From: CAYVBE01 sp964448935
GTDB taxonomy: Bacteria; Planctomycetota; Brocadiia; SM23-32
DNA: 6,854 nt
Direction: 5' to 3'
Assembly (NCBI GenBank): GCA_964448935.1
Contig: CAYVBE010000213.1
Coordinates: forward strand, 1 to 6,854
The notes under the pieces are model-generated. The model was not told the origin of the DNA, searched no databases, and saw only the letters and a program-made list of their open reading frames with translations. Shown here one piece after another: positions 5,948 to 6,854 of this stretch (its first letter is position 1; the number at the start of each line of letters is the position of its first letter). The position numbers and the translations under genes are program-made.

Positions 5948-5974
5948 CACAGAGAGCACGGAGAACACAGAGAA
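5948..5974. repeat. 9-bp tandem repeat, three CACAGAGAA-type units
   Basis: The units CACAGAGAG, CACGGAGAA and CACAGAGAA are directly adjacent. Nonamers of this CACAGAGAA type are, as I recall, frequent in intergenic DNA of planctomycete-like and some other environmental genomes, where they produce spurious open frames. A diverged set with the same period (CGCAGAGAC, CGCGTAGAC, CGAGAAAAT) lies at 6201-6227. Confidence 0.75.
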
Positions 5975-6082
5975 CGGCAAAGTCGTTCCGGGTTCAACGG
6001 CAGGTGCCCTCCAGACGACCGGTGGGCAAGCCGTGCCCGCGGTCGTTGGCCGTTGGCGTGCGCCGTTCTGCCGTTCGCCGTT

Positions 6083-6117
6083 ACTTCGTCCTTCGCCCTT
6101 TGTCCTTCGAACTTCCG
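6083..6117. repeat. Heptamer array, first (diverged) copy
   Basis: Five consecutive 7-bp units: ACTTCGT, CCTTCGC, CCTTTGT, CCTTCGA, ACTTCCG. It is followed by CCGG and a decayed version of the GC hairpin, and preceded by CCGTT-rich sequence. It matches the heptamer arrays in the 81-bp tandem repeat further on and looks like an older copy of the same module. Confidence 0.7.
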
Positions 6118-6200
6118 CCGGCCCTGTGCAGCGGAGACCAAATGGTGGGTCGCCCGCCCACAGGGCGGCCATTATAATCGTTCGCGGCCGGCAGCGTGTC

Positions 6201-6227
6201 CGCAGAGACCGCGTAGACCGAGAAAAT
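6201..6227. repeat. Diverged 9-bp repeat, three units
   Basis: CGCAGAGAC, CGCGTAGAC and CGAGAAAAT run head to tail with the same 9-bp period as the array at 5948-5974. They lie directly left of the 81-bp tandem repeat. Confidence 0.55.
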
Positions 6228-6235
6228 CCCGAGGT

Positions 6236-6416
6236 CCGCCGGCTCTGCCGGCGGCCAGCCGTGTGCCGTCCCGCCGTTGCCGTTACTTCGTCCTTCGACC
6301 TTCGAACTTCGCACTTCCGCCGGCTCTGCCGGCGGTCAGCCGTGTGCCGTCCCGCCGTTGCCGTTACTTCGTCCTTCGACCTTCGAACTTCGCACTTCCG
6401 CCGGCTCTGCCGGCGG
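6236..6416. repeat. 81-bp tandem repeat, two full copies and a partial third
   Basis: Unit 1 is 6236-6316 and unit 2 is 6317-6397. They differ by one base (C/T in GGYCAGCC). The third copy begins at 6398 and keeps only its first 19-20 bases. Each unit opens with the hairpin CCGCCGGC-TCT-GCCGGCGG (6236-6254, 6317-6335, 6398-6416), continues with CCGTT-rich sequence, and ends with heptamers ACTTCGT, CCTTCGA, CCTTCGA, ACTTCGC and ACTTCCG. The last heptamer overlaps the next hairpin. Because 81 is divisible by three, long false open frames cross the array on both strands. The near identity implies recent duplication or homogenisation. Confidence 0.92.
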
Positions 6417-6496
6417 CAGGCCGCCCCGACCGTCATTGGAAGCCGGGGCCATCCGCCCCCAATTGCGATGGCCAGCCCGCGCCGTTTGCCCTCCTT

Positions 6497-6659
6497 TGTC
6501 ATTGCGAGCCCGTGTCGTTCACGGGCGCGGCAATCTCGCCGTTCACGTTCGAAAGCCAGCCGCGCACGCACCGAAACGACATGATTGCCGGCCGTCGTTC
6601 CGGCGGCGTGGAAGAATGGCAACGATTTTTCGTGCAACCCAGCGCTGCTGGCAATGACA
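6497..6659. repeat. Possible MITE-like element with 9-bp inverted ends
   Basis: TGTCATTGC (6497-6505) and GCAATGACA (6651-6659) are perfect inverted repeats about 163 bp apart. The left end is itself a hairpin: ATTGC/GCAAT (6501-6505 with 6530-6534) around GCCCGTG-TCGTT-CACGGGC (6508-6526). A second, weaker hairpin follows at 6587-6604. No target-site duplication is visible and no protein is encoded. From memory, GTCATTGCGAG...GCAATCTC hairpins are a common dispersed intergenic repeat type in bacteria, so this may be two such repeats rather than one element. Confidence 0.5.
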
Positions 6660-6733
6660 GCAGGGGGGCCGCACCGTATATGGTCCCGCGGGATCGTTGC
6701 AACCCCCGTCGCGCCCTTGCCACTACGGAACGT

Positions 6734-6762
6734 TTGTCCCGATGCCGCCGATGTTGTAGAAT
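6734..6762 (+). promoter_or_regulatory. Candidate sigma70-like promoter for the last gene
   Basis: TTGTCC (6734-6739) and TAGAAT (6757-6762) are separated by 17 nt. They match the -35 and -10 consensus at 4 of 6 and 5 of 6 positions. Transcription would start near 6769, leaving a leader of about 35 nt before the GTG at 6804. Confidence 0.45.
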
Positions 6763-6803
6763 CCAGTCGTCCGTTCCGTCCTGCATATGGGAGGCAGATA
6801 CCC

Positions 6804-6854
6804 GTGGCGAAGAAGGGCATGGTCCGCAGCTATCTTCAGTCGCTCCACCAGACT
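6804..6854 (+). CDS. Start of an unidentified gene, cut by the window end
   Basis: GTG at 6804 follows GGGAGG (6789-6794) with 9-nt spacing and opens a frame of 17 codons to the window edge (MAKKGMVRSYLQSLHQT). The basic N-terminus shows no signal peptide so far. Too little is visible to name a family. A start at 6787 in another frame gives an arginine-rich reading without a ribosome site and is less likely. The gene is divergent from the aldolase operon and separated from it by the repeat-rich region. Confidence 0.6.
   Translation, partial: MAKKGMVRSYLQSLHQT

Noticed and set aside
6236..6416. CRISPR array
   Set aside because: The 81-bp units are contiguous and almost identical throughout, with no unique spacers and no cas genes in view.
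6684..6693. Palindrome TCCCGCGGGA upstream of the last gene
   Set aside because: Short GC palindromes are expected by chance in this composition, and nothing else marks it as an operator.
5340..6803. tRNA, rRNA or riboswitch in the long spacer
   Set aside because: No cloverleaf, rRNA signature or recognisable aptamer core was seen by eye on either strand. A covariance search would be needed for weaker RNAs.
5915..6820. 301-codon minus-strand open frame through the repeats
   Set aside because: Its length comes from the 81-bp repeat being a multiple of three. The translation is visibly repetitive (CEVRRSKDEVTATAGRHTA twice) with no domain.

Overview
This is a 6.85 kb piece of a GC-rich bacterial genome, most likely a scaffold from a metagenome: it has a run of exactly 100 Ns and signs of breakage at its left end. 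The gene style fits an uncultured, planctomycete-like or related environmental lineage. The signs are strong AGGAGG-type ribosome sites, a Gfo/Idh/MocA dehydrogenase with an extended glycine loop, and a long intergenic region full of dispersed repeats. This assignment is inference only.

Left part (1-2556). The first ~57 bases read on the minus strand as the C-terminal GWANYF-type motif of a group II intron reverse transcriptase. They are joined directly to the 3' two-thirds of a multicopper oxidase gene on the plus strand (60-1049). Two genes follow closely on the plus strand: a small four-helix membrane protein (1073-1480) and a persulfide-dioxygenase-like metallo-beta-lactamase protein fused to a shortened rhodanese domain (1519-2436). 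These three look like one transcription unit for copper and sulfane-sulfur handling that has lost its front end. A well-initiated 21-codon mini-ORF (2491-2556) and a 26-bp palindrome (2530-2555) lie between this unit and the convergent operon.

Middle part (2577-5339). A compact minus-strand operon is transcribed in the order KDPG/KDPGal-type aldolase (eda-like), alpha/beta hydrolase, Gfo/Idh/MocA oxidoreductase, with gaps of about 20 and 23 nt. It looks like a catabolic module for a sugar or sugar-acid derivative: hydrolysis of an ester or lactone, NAD(P)-linked oxidation, and aldol cleavage of a 2-keto-3-deoxy (phospho) sugar acid. The hydrolase is interrupted by the N run, but the same 28 bp sit on both sides of it. 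Removing one copy plus the Ns (128 bp) restores a single 286-residue frame with a full catalytic triad, so the gap is a scaffolding artefact.

Right part (5340-6803). About 1.46 kb lies between the divergent aldolase operon and a new plus-strand gene that starts at 6804 and leaves the window after 17 codons. I see no convincing protein gene here. It holds an AT-rich probable promoter island, 9-bp CACAGAGAA-type repeats, heptamer CTTCG arrays set inside an 81-bp tandem repeat with a GC hairpin, and a ~163 bp element bounded by 9-bp inverted ATTGC-type termini. A plausible promoter and ribosome site precede the last gene.
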